From: Sanderia malayensis
Taxonomy: Eukaryota > Cnidaria > Scyphozoa > Semaeostomeae > Pelagiidae
Direction: 5' to 3'
Assembly: GCA_013076295.1 (NCBI GenBank)
Contig: RQOL01000797.1
Coordinates: 1-64,000 of the forward strand
DNA: 64,000 nucleotides
The position numbers and the translations under genes were made by a program. Every line of letters begins with the position of its first letter. The stretch's first letter is position 1. Positions 45,524 to 56,754 of this stretch are shown piece after piece. The notes under the pieces were generated by a model. That model ran no database searches, was not told the origin of the DNA, and saw only the letters and a program-made list of their open reading frames with translations.

Positions 45524-47110
45524 GTGTTGTCTACACAACCAAAAAGGGTTGGAAAATGGAGAGGCTGGGTAAATGTTCATGTGATTGGGGAGAAAGAAGC
45601 ACGTTCAGTAGACTGGAGTCGTGTTCAATGGTGGAGAGAACTAGAAAGTGAAACGAATCAAGTGTTGATACTGTCAGGAGTGGCAGAGAATAATCAAGAG
45701 GTGATCGCAGCAAAAGAGAAAGAGTATAACAATCTTGTGGAGAATGATGTATTTGAATGGGTTGAAGATACAGGGGAAAAAGCCATTTCAACAAAATGGG
45801 TAATCACGGAAAAGTGCAATCCAGATGGAACCAAAAACAAAAGCACGACTTGTAGCGAGAGGCTTTGAGGAACAGTTGATTGACAAGCGATTTGATAGTC
45901 CCACTGCAAGCAGACAGTCACTTAGGTTGATATTCATGGCAGCATCCACAATGGAATAGGAACTGCATTCATTGGATATAGCATCAGCTTTTCTACAAGG
46001 CAAAGAGATCGACAGGAGAGTTTTAGTGAGACACTGATGAACTAATGGAGGAGAGGAAGTTATGGAAATTAAAGAGATGTCTGTATGGACTCAGTGACGC
46101 ACCAAGGGCTCGGTACATAAAGTTGAAGAGAAGTTAACAGAACTAGATGGCAAAGTTAGCTTGTATGACCAAGCACTATTCATCTGGCATGAACGTCTCA
46201 ACTGTTTTGGACTAGTGGTGGCTCATGTGGACGACTTCACATTTTGTGGTACGTCAGCTGGCATGATGATGTTATGACAGAAGTGATGAAAGAATTCAAG
46301 ATTAGCAAAAAGAACAAGGAGCATTTAAATATTGGACTGAATATTGAACAAACTGACAAAGCCATTTTTGTGGATCAGATGGAATATGTAAAGTTTCAAA
46401 GAGATTGACATAAGTGCAGAAAGGAAAAACAAGATCAATGATGCACTTGATGAGACAGAAAAGAAGCAATTGAGATCATTGTGTGGACAATTGCTGTGGG
46501 TGACTTGACAAACACGACCTGATGTGTCATTCCAAGGATGCATGCTGAGTAATTATGGAAAAATGCAACAGTTAAGAGTCTATTAGAAGCAAATAAAGCA
46601 ATCAGAGCATTGAAGTCACAGGATATAAACTAATATTTTCTGGACTTGGACAGCCAGAACAAATCAAGGTTGTCGCCTTATGGAGATGGCTCACACAACT
46701 CATTGCCCAATGGAGACTCGCAAGGAGGTCACATAGTTTTTTTGAAAGGAGAAAAAACTTGCACCAATATCTTGGAAGTACAAGAAGCTCGAAAGAGTAA
46801 CGAAGTCACCTTTAGCAACAGAGATATCTGCTGTAGCTGACACTGTGATTATGCTTATCTTGTCGCATCTATGTTGAAAGAGATCTTCTGCTTAGAGAAA
46901 TCACCAGTTGTTAGCTAATGACTGACAGCAAATCCTTGAAAGACAATTTGGAAAGCACAAAGTGGTTGAGGATCCAAGACAGCGTGTTGATGTGGCAAGA
47001 CTAAAACAGATGGTGAAACGTGGAGAGATCCAAGTGAAATGGTCTCAAGCGCAATGCAGCTGGCTGATAGCCTGAAAAAAGAGGTGCATCAACTGATCAA
47101 CTCCTGAGGT
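45524..47110 (+). pseudogene. Copia reverse transcriptase / RNase H remnant
   Basis: Fragments: FEWVEDTGEKAISTKWVITE (RT start, about 45750-45810), ARLVARGFEEQLIDKRF just after it in another frame, LKRCLYGLSDAPRA (near 46070), LVVAHVDDFTFCGT (near 46210, HVDD where Copia has YVDD), and RNase H-like pieces to 47100 (ADSLKKEVHQLINS). Many stops and shifts. Confidence 0.65.
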
Positions 47111-47407
47111 GTTGGTTGGTGGAATGATCTGAAGAACAAGTTTGTTGTAAATAGAGGACATCTACTTATCCACAAAGACATTGGAATCGATCAAAGCTTT
47201 ATTAAATATGTTGTTGGATCATTTAAAGTTAATGCTGCTGTTTTTGTTAAAGTTAGACATTGCTTATTTTCATTCTGTTCTGTTGGAAATTGGACAATGG
47301 CATTTTTTAAATAGTGGATGGAACTCAGTATCCTGTTTCAACATGTATGTTTTGGTGACATATTGCAAGATGAACAATTGCTGGAAACATTTTATGTCTG
47401 GGGTCAA

Positions 47408-47557
47408 TGTTAATATAAGGTTTTGTTGTTGTTGCGCAAGATGAGGCAGACTGTAGGCCTACGATGATATGGTAGCTAGCATAATAAGTGTATCAACGTA
47501 ACAGCAAGGAACTGTACTCAATTGGTATTTACGTATATATATTGTAAGCAACTCACA
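47408..47557 (+). repeat. Copia 3' LTR
   Basis: 150 bp, about nine-tenths alike to the 5' LTR by eye, with TG...CA ends. Confidence 0.75.
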
Positions 47558-47564
47558 GTAATGA

Positions 47565-48523
47565 AATAAGAAGTATCGATGATCTCACCTTAAAACTAAT
47601 ATTAGATGATCCAAAGCCAGTGCAGAAGTCATATAATTCCATCCCACGTCCACTGTTCCCAGACTTAAACAACACATTGAAGATTTGCTCAACAAGGATG
47701 GATTAAGGAGTCTCGTTGGCATACTCATGCTCAGTTGTATGTGTTGCAAAAAGGACGGAGATTTACGACAAACAACAACAGAGGCCAAATTACATCAAAG
47801 ACACAAATCACTTGGACCTCAACACATCAATCAGCTCTTGAACGTCTCATTACGCACCTCTCAATGCCACCCATTTTTGCATATCCACATTATACAAAGC
47901 CTTTTGTATTACATACTGATGCGTCAGAGCAGGGTCTTGGTGCTGTTCTGTATCAAACAAGATGGGGCCATGAGAGTCATTGGTTATGGTTCCAGGACCT
48001 TGAACAAAGCTGAGCGTAATTACAATCTACATGCTGGAAAACTTGAATTTCTTGTGTTGAAATGTCCTCACCACAGCAAAACTGAATGCGACAACACATC
48101 GCTGGGTTGCTGAACTTGCTGATATTAAGTTTGTCATCAAATACAGACCGGGAATGGCCAACATGGACTCTGATGCCCTGTCCCGTATCCCGATTGAAAA
48201 CCTCATGACGAGTGTATGGAAACGACAACACAAGATATTATTCAATGCACTACAAATGTATCACTCACAACAACAGGCCCAAAATGTGCATGGATTACAG
48301 CATTGACTTATGATTCAGATCAGGTGAAAGATTTGAACTTCCATCAAATCAGTATAAGTGATTTTTAAGAAGCACAAGAGAAGGACCCAACAATCCATCA
48401 AATAACAGAATACAAAAGTCGTGGATGATTTCCGTCAAAGGAGGAGAGAAATGATGAGGCCCATGATGTAAAGTTACTGATGCGAGAGTGGAACAATTTA
48501 AACGTTGAAAAGGGTATCTAGAC
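47565..48523 (+). pseudogene. Ty3/gypsy pol fragment
   Basis: It starts with the RT lead-in (KPVQKSYNSIPRPLFPDLKQ, HIEDLLNK) and jumps by internal deletion to the RNase H region ([18 protein letters not shown] near 47908, GYGSRTLNKAERNYNLHAGK near 47980, KYRPGMANMDSDALSRIPIE near 48140), then part of the pre-integrase spacer. Several frameshifts. It is related to, but clearly diverged from, the complete element at 56468-63736. No LTRs were found. Confidence 0.75.
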
Positions 48524-48692
48524 AGGGAATTTCGCCCAACAATCTGCCAAACTGCCTAACCTTTGTTTTTAAGCTTCATTCCTTATCCGTTTTTTACGCT
48601 CTTTCAGATGCGCCCAGGGAACATTTTCAAAAATTTCCGGGGGTCGTGTCATTTACTGATAGAAACAGGGGGTAAAGACAGGGTGTAAAGAC

Positions 48693-49005
48693 CGTTTCTG
48701 TCTGCAATGAGAGTCTTTTGTGGCAGTTCGTATGAGAAACTACAGGTTAGACAACTCTAGAGCATTGGGGTACATTCAGTGACTTTTCGGGGGGGTAATA
48801 TCACATGTGATGACATCATAGGTTTAATTTTTTAAGCTTCAGACCGTTTTCTGTCTGCAATAAGAGTCTTTTGTCCAACTCGTATCAGAACTAGAGTTAG
48901 ACACCCTAGATGATTGGGGGTAGATTCGGTGACTTTTCGGGGGGAGGGGGGGGGGTAATATCACGTGTGATGACGTCATAGGCCTAATTTTTTTAAGCTT
49001 CATAC
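48693..49005. repeat. Tandem duplication, about 150-165 bp unit, two copies
   Basis: Units at about 48693-48839 and 48843-49005 share CTGTCTGCAATxAGAGTCTT, GTGACTTTTCGGGGGG, GTGATGACxTCATAG and a TTTAAGCTTCA end. The second copy has a longer G run (near 48944-48957). Confidence 0.75.
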
Positions 49006-49742
49006 AAACAGTTTGATTTTATTGTTGCACGACAATACAATCTTTGTTTATATGGTAAAAAGGGGTTTGAAAATCAAAACTCACTTCAATCTCTTTAGAA
49101 CTGATAGATAGAACTACTTTCTCTGGGAATGACAGTGAGAATGAAAGTGCAGATGAATCAAGTAATAATTATTTGTCCTCTGAGATGAAAGTGACAATTT
49201 TCAGCAAAGGAAGACATATGCTCTTGTACTGAGATAGCGGATAATGTGATATTGATGAAGATGATGTAAACACTGTGCACATTGGAATAGAGCAAGCTGA
49301 TGCGTTTGTATCAAACTGGATGATTTGATTGCATGTGGAAAAATTCAACGTGACCGCATTTTTTACAAGTGCCTTTCTGCCGTTTTTGAAATTATGTATC
49401 ACCCATATCCTGAATACTACCGTGAGGTTGTGCAATTTTTTAGCATCATAACTTACTTAGGAGGAAGGGGAACAACAAACTTTATTCATGGAAAAATGAA
49501 CATTGGTGATGGAAGAAACAGTCATGTTGATGGCTCAAAAGAGAAAAAAAATTATTCTCGGTGTTCCTTCAGAGTCTGTTTGTCGGAAGTACCAAGCTGC
49601 TCCTGACTGTGGAATTATTGGAGTCGTTGTCACTTGCATTCGTTGAGCTTGTTGGGGATTCCAGCGTCCTTCATTCTTATTGAAACGGAAGCTTTAAAGC
49701 CAGCGATGGTACAGCTTTAAAGCCAGCAATCGAGTTTGATCT

Positions 49743-50203
49743 GAGGTTAGAAAAATAATCACTGAAGCAATCGTTTCTTCATGGACAACACTGGATGACA
49801 GAATTAGCTTACTGTGTGCTGTTGATTATTCTACACAGAGGGGTAAGACAGGTGATACCATGGCACAAATGTTTGAAACTGAAATTAAAACACTGCAGGT
49901 TTGTTTGAATTGTCAGAGAAGAACCAAATTTGAAAGAAATATTTTGAAATTAGAAAATTGTGAATGTGAAAAAATTATTGCAAAAATAAAAGTTAACAGT
50001 ATCGACCAAGAACTGTTCCTTTTAAGCATAACTCCAGACATTCCACACGTCGGAAAAAGGATAAAAGCTTCTTTTTCAAATTGGTGGCTCAAATGTGGGG
50101 GTGAAAGATGCAATCTATCCTTACTTCAAGCACTTCACAATAAATCTCACCATACAACAAGAGCAATGTTTCGAAAACTGATTCCAAAAAATGATTACGT
50201 CAA
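49743..50203 (+). pseudogene. Unrecognised broken ORF ending at the LINE insertion
   Basis: The frame (ATG 49860, open from about 49743) encodes a Cys-containing protein part (LQVCLNCQRRTKFERNILKL, then LENCECEKIIAKI) and runs to the LINE 3' end at 50204. The same protein seems to continue upstream in other frames (IILGVPSESVCRKYQAAPD near 49553; FVELVGDSSVLHSY near 49642), so it has frame breaks. A 22-bp direct duplication (AGCTTTAAAGCCAGC) lies near 49690-49731. The family is not recognised. Confidence 0.35.
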
Positions 50204-53200
50204 CATCATCATCATCATCATCATCATTACATTTTACAACCCTTGCGGGTCGATACAAATGTCTACGCATTAAATATAAACTATTTTTGCTGATATGGTT
50301 TCTACATAGACTGTAAAAGGTGTCTGAGTTACATTGATTTATTATATTATCAAGCAAACTATTCCAAGTGGGTATAATTGAGAAAAAGAACCAACATTTA
50401 ACAGCATCAACTCTTCCAAATTTTGGCATAATTTTTTCGAGTTAGAATTTCTTGTTGTTCTATAAGCTGCCATAGAAAAATAATCAAGGGGCTTCAAAGC
50501 AACCTGATCTGTAAACATTTTATGAACGTATTTTAACTGAAACAATAATCTACGATATTCCAGTGTGTCCCATTTTAAATGTAGCAATAATTCTGTTACA
50601 CTTGACTGCTGACGATAGTCACCCGTTACAAATCTGGCTCCATTTCTTTGTACCATTTCAACTCTTTGCTTTAGTTCAGCTGCATGCGGGGACCAAACCT
50701 CGCAGGCATATTCTAAATGGGGTCGCACTAGTGCAAAATATAGCTTTTCTCTTATTTGCCGTGAGCAATTACAAAAATTTCTCCGTAATAGGCCAAGGGA
50801 TCTGTTTGCTTTCCCAACAACCAAATCAACTGTTTTATTCCAACGCATATCACTACAAATATATATACCTAAATACTTATAATACTGTACTTTTTCAACC
50901 GGATCATCTGAAATATGATATTCGTTTTCAATAATATTTCTTTTCAGCGTGACGGACAATGAAATACATTTTGAAACATTGAACTCCATATCGCAATCAC
51001 AGCTCCACTTATATAGTTTATCTAGATCATTTTGTGGGGCAATAGCATCATTTACAGACTTTATCTCACGGTAGAGTGCGCAATCATCGGCAAATAGATT
51101 TATTTTAGAATCAACATCAGCGATAATGTCATTTATGTATATTAGAAAAAGAACAGGACCGAGAACAGATCCCTGAGGAACACCAGAGAGCACATCACAG
51201 GAATTAGATTCTTCGTCATCCATCACCACTTTTTGCGACCTTCCAGAAAGGAAGCCTTTACGCCACAAGAGATTTTCACCACAAATACCGTATCTGTGCA
51301 GTTTTGTTAATAATTTCTTGTGAGAAACCTTATCAAAAGCCTTAGAAAAGTCAAGAAAAATAACATCTGCTTGGCCCTTAGAATTTATAGACTCAGCAAG
51401 GTTATGGACGAGAGTTGGAAGCTGGGAGGTACATGAATATTTCTTACGAAACCCATGTTGTCTATCTGTAATGATTTGATAATGTTCCAAATGGGCATAC
51501 ATGGCAGATTTGATTATATGTTCCAGAAGCTTGCAGGGTATAGATGTTAACAAAACTGGCCTATAATTTTTGGGCTCGTCATGAGCTTCCTTAATAACAT
51601 GTTTCACTTTCTTTCTTTGAGCCTTAAATTTGACAAGATCACTATGGTTTTGAGACCTTTTCGCTCGTTTAAACAATCGCTCCTTTTTGCGAATCTCCCT
51701 GCGAATGCGAACATTTACCCAAGGTAAATTTGAATTGTTTTTAGCGTATTTGAATGGTACAAAATCGTCAATCAATGTATGTAAGGTATTTTTAAAAGAG
51801 GACAAGTTATCCAAACTGCCGTGCGTTTGCCGAGAGACCATTTCAGAATAAGCAACATTTAAGCCCTGTTTAAATCTTTCGAGGTTAGCTTTATGATAAA
51901 GGTATATTTTTCTGGCTCGAGAAACTGACCTCTGCGGCTTAACAAAGAAATTAAACATTATCATATCATGATCGCTGACTCCAGGACAAGATTTTATATC
52001 TCCTACACTAAACTCCTTATTTGTCATAATGAGGTCCAATGTATTTGATTGCCTTGTTGGAAAACTAACTAATTGACTTAAACCGAACTCTGCCATGGTT
52101 TGAAACAACATTCTTGATTCTCCTGGGTGTGATGGATTGTCTCTTAAACTATTTTTGGACCAATCAATATCAGGCAAGTTAAAATCTCCGCATAGCAAAA
52201 GGCTATTCCTGTCGAGATTGGATATCTCTAGTAAATTTCTTTTAAGTTCCTCTATGCATAAAAAGGATGAGGGAGGACGGTAAAAGGCACCAATTATTGC
52301 AGGGGTAGTATTTTCTGTATTTAACCATAATTTAACCATAACAAGTTCACATGTTGTTGCTATATCTAATCGGATTGAGTTCAAAGTTTTCTTAACAGCA
52401 ACAAGCACACCCCCTCCATTTAAATCTCTATCTTGACGAAAAAAATCGAAATCGCTTAGGCCTAATTCTGCATCCTGTACAGAATTGTCTACTTTAGTTT
52501 CACATGCTATTAGAATATTGACATCGTTATCTGCAATCAATTGTTTTAACTCTAAATGTTTAGCAAGGAAGTGGTTTACATTAGCGGTAAGGACCTTCAG
52601 GGGACCCAAGGAACTGGTGTTTGCATTACTGCTCGGAAGCACTGAATTCGCTATAGAGACTGGACTAGAACATGCAACAGGTTCGCCTAAGTGATCTGAG
52701 ATTGGAGAAAAATGATTGTTGGAATGAACAGTAAATGTAGGTGAGAAAATAGTTTGAGAAAAATTATGGGTGCCACAGCGTTCACAAATCCATGAAACTC
52801 TTGAATCTTCGAAGCTGGAAAATGAGCAATTTCTTCGCGCACAATTGATGTGAAACCAAGCATCGCAAACATCACAACAAATAACTCTTTCATTTACACG
52901 TACGCACGCATTGCATAAACTGCAGGTATGCCTATTGGGAATATTTCGGCCAGGATTTGGATGAACATTACCAGAGATCAATAGAAGTAACAGGATTATT
53001 TGCTTTCGTTTCTTTGATTGAGAAACAAAAGGTAAATTAAACTGTGAGCTGAGAGAAAAATAACAATAAGATACACTAGAATAATTGCCATTGAAATCAT
53101 TGAAAGAGGCTTGAAAAGAATAATGCTGATTTATGAACGCATGACTTAACTGCATCAACTGAACTTTTAGCAAAATTAACAATAGCAGCTTAAACAGGTA

Positions 53201-53290
53201 AACATGATTTAACTTGAAAGTTGGACAATTTTTTATTTTAAATTTTTGATTCTGGGAAGTTTTTTTAATCCAAAACAATTCGAAAATTTT
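50204..53290 (-). mobile_element. PHD/APE-type LINE (CR1/L2-like), internally deleted
   Basis: A minus-strand non-LTR element: a long ORF 53278-50342, a short 3' UTR, and a terminal (ATG)n tail (seen as (ATC)n at 50204-50227 on the + strand), typical of CR1/L2-group 3' ends. The 5' boundary near 53280 is uncertain and no target duplication was seen. Confidence 0.75.
50342..53278 (-). CDS. LINE ORF: 2A-like leader, PHD finger, endonuclease, reverse transcriptase
   Basis: 978 codons. Residues about 27-40 and 95-102 are hydrophobic. A 2A-like string GNVHPNPG|R is at about 103-111. A PHD-type zinc finger follows at about 118-170 (C-x2-C ... C-x2-C ... H-x2-C ... C-x2-C), then an APE-type endonuclease (TANVNHF, CETKVD, GDFNLPDIDW, SDHDMIMF; about 228-440). 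The RT domain (NYRPVLLTSI, FLDFSKAFDKV, SGVPQGSVLGP, FADDCALY) runs from about 535 to 760, with a C-terminal domain. KEAHDEPKNYRPV joins the endonuclease linker directly to the RT, so roughly 100-150 residues usual in this family are missing, in frame. Replication would require the lost part. Conservation of the frame suggests a fairly young copy. Confidence 0.85.
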   Translation of the reverse strand: MFWIKKTSQNQKFKIKNCPTFKLNHVYLFKLLLLILLKVQLMQLSHAFINQHYSFQASFNDFNGNYSSVSYCYFSLSSQFNLPFVSQSKKRKQIILLLLLISGNVHPNPGRNIPNRHTCSLCNACVRVNERVICCDVCDAWFHINCARRNCSFSSFEDSRVSWICERCGTHNFSQTIFSPTFTVHSNNHFSPISDHLGEPVACSSPVSIANSVLPSSNANTSSLGPLKVLTANVNHFLAKHLELKQLIADNDVNILIACETKVDNSVQDAELGLSDFDFFRQDRDLNGGGVLVAVKKTLNSIRLDIATTCELVMVKLWLNTENTTPAIIGAFYRPPSSFLCIEELKRNLLEISNLDRNSLLLCGDFNLPDIDWSKNSLRDNPSHPGESRMLFQTMAEFGLSQLVSFPTRQSNTLDLIMTNKEFSVGDIKSCPGVSDHDMIMFNFFVKPQRSVSRARKIYLYHKANLERFKQGLNVAYSEMVSRQTHGSLDNLSSFKNTLHTLIDDFVPFKYAKNNSNLPWVNVRIRREIRKKERLFKRAKRSQNHSDLVKFKAQRKKVKHVIKEAHDEPKNYRPVLLTSIPCKLLEHIIKSAMYAHLEHYQIITDRQHGFRKKYSCTSQLPTLVHNLAESINSKGQADVIFLDFSKAFDKVSHKKLLTKLHRYGICGENLLWRKGFLSGRSQKVVMDDEESNSCDVLSGVPQGSVLGPVLFLIYINDIIADVDSKINLFADDCALYREIKSVNDAIAPQNDLDKLYKWSCDCDMEFNVSKCISLSVTLKRNIIENEYHISDDPVEKVQYYKYLGIYICSDMRWNKTVDLVVGKANRSLGLLRRNFCNCSRQIREKLYFALVRPHLEYACEVWSPHAAELKQRVEMVQRNGARFVTGDYRQQSSVTELLLHLKWDTLEYRRLLFQLKYVHKMFTDQVALKPLDYFSMAAYRTTRNSNSKKLCQNLEELMLLNVGSFSQLYPLGIVCLII

Positions 53291-53782
53291 TCAATCCGTA
53301 AAATGGCTCGAATAGATGCCACAATAGAAAAAGCGGTACTCAAAATAATTTTTAGGATTTCATGAAGCTTATGTTCTGAACCCATCTCAGTAAAAAATTT
53401 ACAAGTTGACGAAACACAAATAAATCAAACTCACGTAAATGACTGTGGCCGCTCCCAACAATTCTAAGGAAGCACTCAAAAACCTAAAATGTTTCATTTT
53501 TTGTTCTAACTTAACGTGTGTAGCGTGGCAAGTGTGTCCTCTCGTGACAAGTCTGTCCTCTGACATAGAACATATAATCAACCAATGAAATTTGATTGAG
53601 TCCTGTGATGTAAGAATTATATGTCAGTAAACCCGGGGGTAGGATTTTCCTGATGGAAGTATAAAGTGGAATGATCGCGAAAATTTATTAAGTTTGTGAA
53701 ACATTTTCATTGAAACTCTCATTGAAACAGTTGCAATTTGCATTTGAATCAAATTTCATAGCGTTTTCAAGTTACCAAAGTC
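53291..53782 (+). promoter_or_regulatory. Putative promoter and 5' leader of the integrase-type gene
   Basis: Nothing coding is seen. A TATA-like GTATAAAG at about 53659-53666 lies some 120 bp before ATG 53783, a reasonable distance for a short leader. An alternative is that this is simply LINE flank. Confidence 0.3.
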
Positions 53783-53831
53783 ATGGACGAACTCACGAAA
53801 GCATTTGAAGCTCTCAGTGTCAGTGACGAAT
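53783..53831 (+). CDS. Integrase-type gene, exon 1
   Basis: ATG 53783 (AAGTCATGG). It encodes MDELTKAFEALSVSDE and a split codon, with donor T|GTAAGTG. It joins exon 2 at 54310 (acceptor TGCTTTAG|GTGAGG) in phase and the frame then stays open, which supports this start. Confidence 0.6.
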
Positions 53832-55529
53832 GTAAGTGATTCTGTTGAAACTGTATTAATTCTGTTTGTAATAATTTTTTGTTTGCAACTTGCGGTGACT
53901 TAGGCCGAGCAAGTCACATTTTAGTAAATTTTGCATTGTGACACATTTGATGACTAAAAAAAATTGAATTAAACCATCTAGCACTGCAATATCTCACCAT
54001 ACCTTTTCCAGGGAGAGCTTAACTTGTTAGCTATACAAAATTGATAGGAAGCTAAAAGCAATTGTTTTTCAACATATGTTTTTAAATTATGTATTGCCTA
54101 ATGCCTTTACAACTTCCCTTTGAAATTTTGCTGAAGTGTCATTTGGCCAGTGATTAGATTCCAAAGAAATTTACCATTCATAAAAATCTGTTCATATTTT
54201 AGCTACCTAATAATTTACAATTCTAATTAAGTTATTACCTGATGATTGTTTTCATTAGAGATTATAAGGCCAGGACAACCACAATGCTAAAAACATGTTA
54301 TTGCTTTAGGTGAGGAAGGTGGGTCTGTTGTTAGTGAAGTGGAGCAATCTGTTCCCAAGCCGTCTGCTCAGGAAGAAAGTCATATTCCTGTCAATGATCT
54401 GCCAAAAAATGCCAAACCAATTGCTGCAGCTTTGAAATTGCCATTTGATGCCACTGGCCATTCTTTTCAAGGTCCCATATCCTTTTCTTTGTATAAGACC
54501 TTGTTAAAATTTCTAGTTCTCCAATACAATATGGAATATAGTTGCAGCATTGCAGAATATGCCTTTACCAAATCCCAAAAAGCAGCTCTCTTAAATTTCA
54601 TCAAAGAAAATATCCGTAATCTCTTTTACAACAAAAACAACTCGAAGCCAATTTACCAGCTACAGACGGACATTCTTGGTAACTTTGTTGTCTATGAATA
54701 TGATGGTTTGCCAGTAATAATTCATAACACCTATGACAAAAAGACAATGTTGTTCAGTGAATACAAAATTGTTGTATACAAAGAAATTTTAACTGATGTA
54801 TTCACCAGCCTCCATTGCACTAAAACAGCCAGCGGTCTCCAGTCCGGTCTTCCTGGGGGAGTTAATTCTCTAAGCAAATCTTTTAATGCTAAGTTTTATT
54901 ATGACACAAGACACAATGACACAAGCTCCACCACCAAAACCTATTCGTGCTTTCCATCCTCATGAACGACTCCAGTATGACCTAATTGACATGGCTCCTT
55001 CCAAAAGAAGAGGCTTTATGAAAAATAATCAGTGGCACTTTCGCTATATTCTTTCTATTAAATGCTGTTTTAGTAAATTCTGTTGGCTCTTCCCTTTGAA
55101 AAGAAAAAAGGCTTCACATGCTTACAATGTTGTCAAGTTCTTATTTGACATTGAAGGGCCACCAAAAATTTTGCAGTCTGACAATGGTAAGGAGTTTGTC
55201 AACAAACTTATAAAGCAACTAAGTGCTGATTATGGCTCCCGCATGATTCAAGGGAAACCATACACGCCACAACACCAAGGTCAAGTGGAATGCTTTAATC
55301 AGACAGTGAAAATGTACCTTCCACGACTTCTTCAGAACTCCTCTCCAGCTGAAAAAGCGAAAACATGGCCAGTGCTACTTCCTGGAATAGCAGATAAGAT
55401 CAACAAATCTTATCATTCCACAATTGATGACATTCCTTTTAGAGTGTACAGGAACAGAGAAACCAGCTCCTTAAATTTTACAATTGTCCCTGACGACACT
55501 GTTTCCTTTGTTGAAAATGAGGAATTGTC

Positions 55530-55625
55530 AATACCTGATTCTGAAGATGAGGATGAGGATACATGTGATTCTGATGATGATGGTGATGATGATGGTGATG
55601 ATGATGATGATGGTGATGATAAGAG
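55530..55625 (+). repeat. Acidic low-complexity GAT/GAG triplet repeat
   Basis: Runs of GATGATGGTGAT encode Asp/Gly/Glu-rich protein within the integrase-type gene. The reverse-strand Ser-rich ORF here is a shadow. Confidence 0.8.
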
Positions 55626-56462
55626 GTCTGACTGCAAGGGGACCAGTACGTGTTCTGTTGAAGATCTGCTGCAGTCCTGTGTTGGTTCTTCTCTCTCTAA
55701 GTCTTGTTTTTCTAACACTCTGTCTTCTCAGTTGGTTTCTGACTCACTTGAATCACACAGCAACAATTCAGGGACAGACACAGAGGTTGATGCTGAAGAA
55801 GATTTTGAACAGATCAAGTTCACCTCTTGTTTATTTCAGCATTCTTTAACAAAGAGCAATTTGCAGCTACATGTTCTCGAGTCGACTGAATGCACCATTC
55901 ATAGAAATATTGAGCGTAACATAAAAAATTGTCCCAGGGACAAATTTAATGTTGGAGATTGTGTACTCATAAAAAATCCAACTGTGAAAATGTCTTCCAT
56001 AAAGACTCAAGACCCCTTTGCTCCTGCAAATGTTGTTGCTCAAGTGACTGAAATCTTACCCGAGGGTATGTACAAGTTGGAGCTATCCGAGGGTCAAGAA
56101 GTTTTTAAAAAGGATGTTTTTGAGGGAGAGATGGTTCTTTTTAAGGCTGGCAAAAACAGCTTAGACATCTCCAATAATGTCTCCTCGACGTTCTCAAATA
56201 AGAAGCACATACTTGATGCAATATGCGACTTTGGTCTGCAGGTACGGCGTACCATGTATCGGGCAGGTGTGACGAGAGGCAAGCATGTACCAGGCAACAT
56301 CAACAAGCTCTTCCAATGCTATTTCGAGGGTCTTGATTGTGGTGTCTTGTCGCATTTGTATCAAGATATTGACTCTGATTTGCAGCGACAGTTTCACGAT
56401 GAATATACAAAATGTATCGATGAATTAAAATCAACAGGCTTCTCCAGTTTCTTGTATGGTTC

Positions 56463-56467
56463 AGTTG
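56463..56467. repeat. Target-site duplication AGTTG (left copy)
   Basis: AGTTG directly precedes the left LTR and recurs at 63737-63741 directly after the right LTR. Confidence 0.9.
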
Positions 56468-56742
56468 TGTAATACTCCGGTATTTCTACTGGGTATCGTT
56501 ACAGATTCGACTTCAGAGAACACACGAACTTTCTGCGTAACTTCAAAACCAATAACTATATGTTCTATTTACAAAACTATACTTTCATAGACATGCAAAT
56601 CTAGCGTGTACAACTGTCGTGAATTTCGATGAGAGAACAACCAACTAATCACAGCGTGAACATTCCATTACACACACGACACGACGGACGGGGGTAACAC
56701 AAAACACAGAATATTAGTGTCTCTAGAGGTCTGGACCCTACA
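56468..56742 (-). repeat. Gypsy LTR (3' LTR in element orientation)
   Basis: 275 bp; element-sense ends TGTAGGGTCC...GTATTACA. Identical to 63462-63736. Confidence 0.95.
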
Positions 56743-56754
56743 TACTCCCCCACT
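56743..56754 (-). other. Polypurine tract
   Basis: Element-sense AGTGGGGGAGTA, directly before the 3' LTR: the usual plus-strand primer position. The 3' noncoding region 56755-57160 shows nothing else. Confidence 0.65.

Larger units (their letters stand above)
42354..47557 (+). mobile_element. Decayed Ty1/copia LTR retrotransposon
   Basis: Two direct LTRs (42354-42504 and 47408-47557), each starting TGTTAATATAAGG and ending AGCAACTCACA, flank a + strand interior with gag, zinc knuckle, protease, integrase, RT and RNase H remnants in Copia order. The LTRs differ by several indels and substitutions and the interior has many frame breaks, so it is old and inactive. No target duplication is visible. 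Confidence 0.8.
54310..56467 (+). pseudogene. Integrase-core protein of Ginger/KRBA2 type, exon 2 (interrupted by Gypsy)
   Basis: The first frame (54310 to about 54900) is the N-terminal domain. A one-base shift around 54890-54935 leads into the frame that runs to 56467. The integrase core has a D-D-35-E set: Asp in QYDLIDM, Asp in LQSDNGKEF and Glu in GQVECFNQ (about residues 32, 99 and 135 of the second frame). It is followed by a Ser/Asp/Glu-rich acidic segment (55530-55625) and a C-terminal domain. Such proteins are domesticated or transposon-borne relatives of Gypsy integrases. The frame is cut at 56467 by the LTR element and resumes after the target duplication at 63742, in the same register. 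Confidence 0.65.

Noticed and set aside
55413..55718. Minus-strand Ser/Pro-rich ORF
   Set aside because: Shadow of the acidic triplet repeat in the integrase-type gene.
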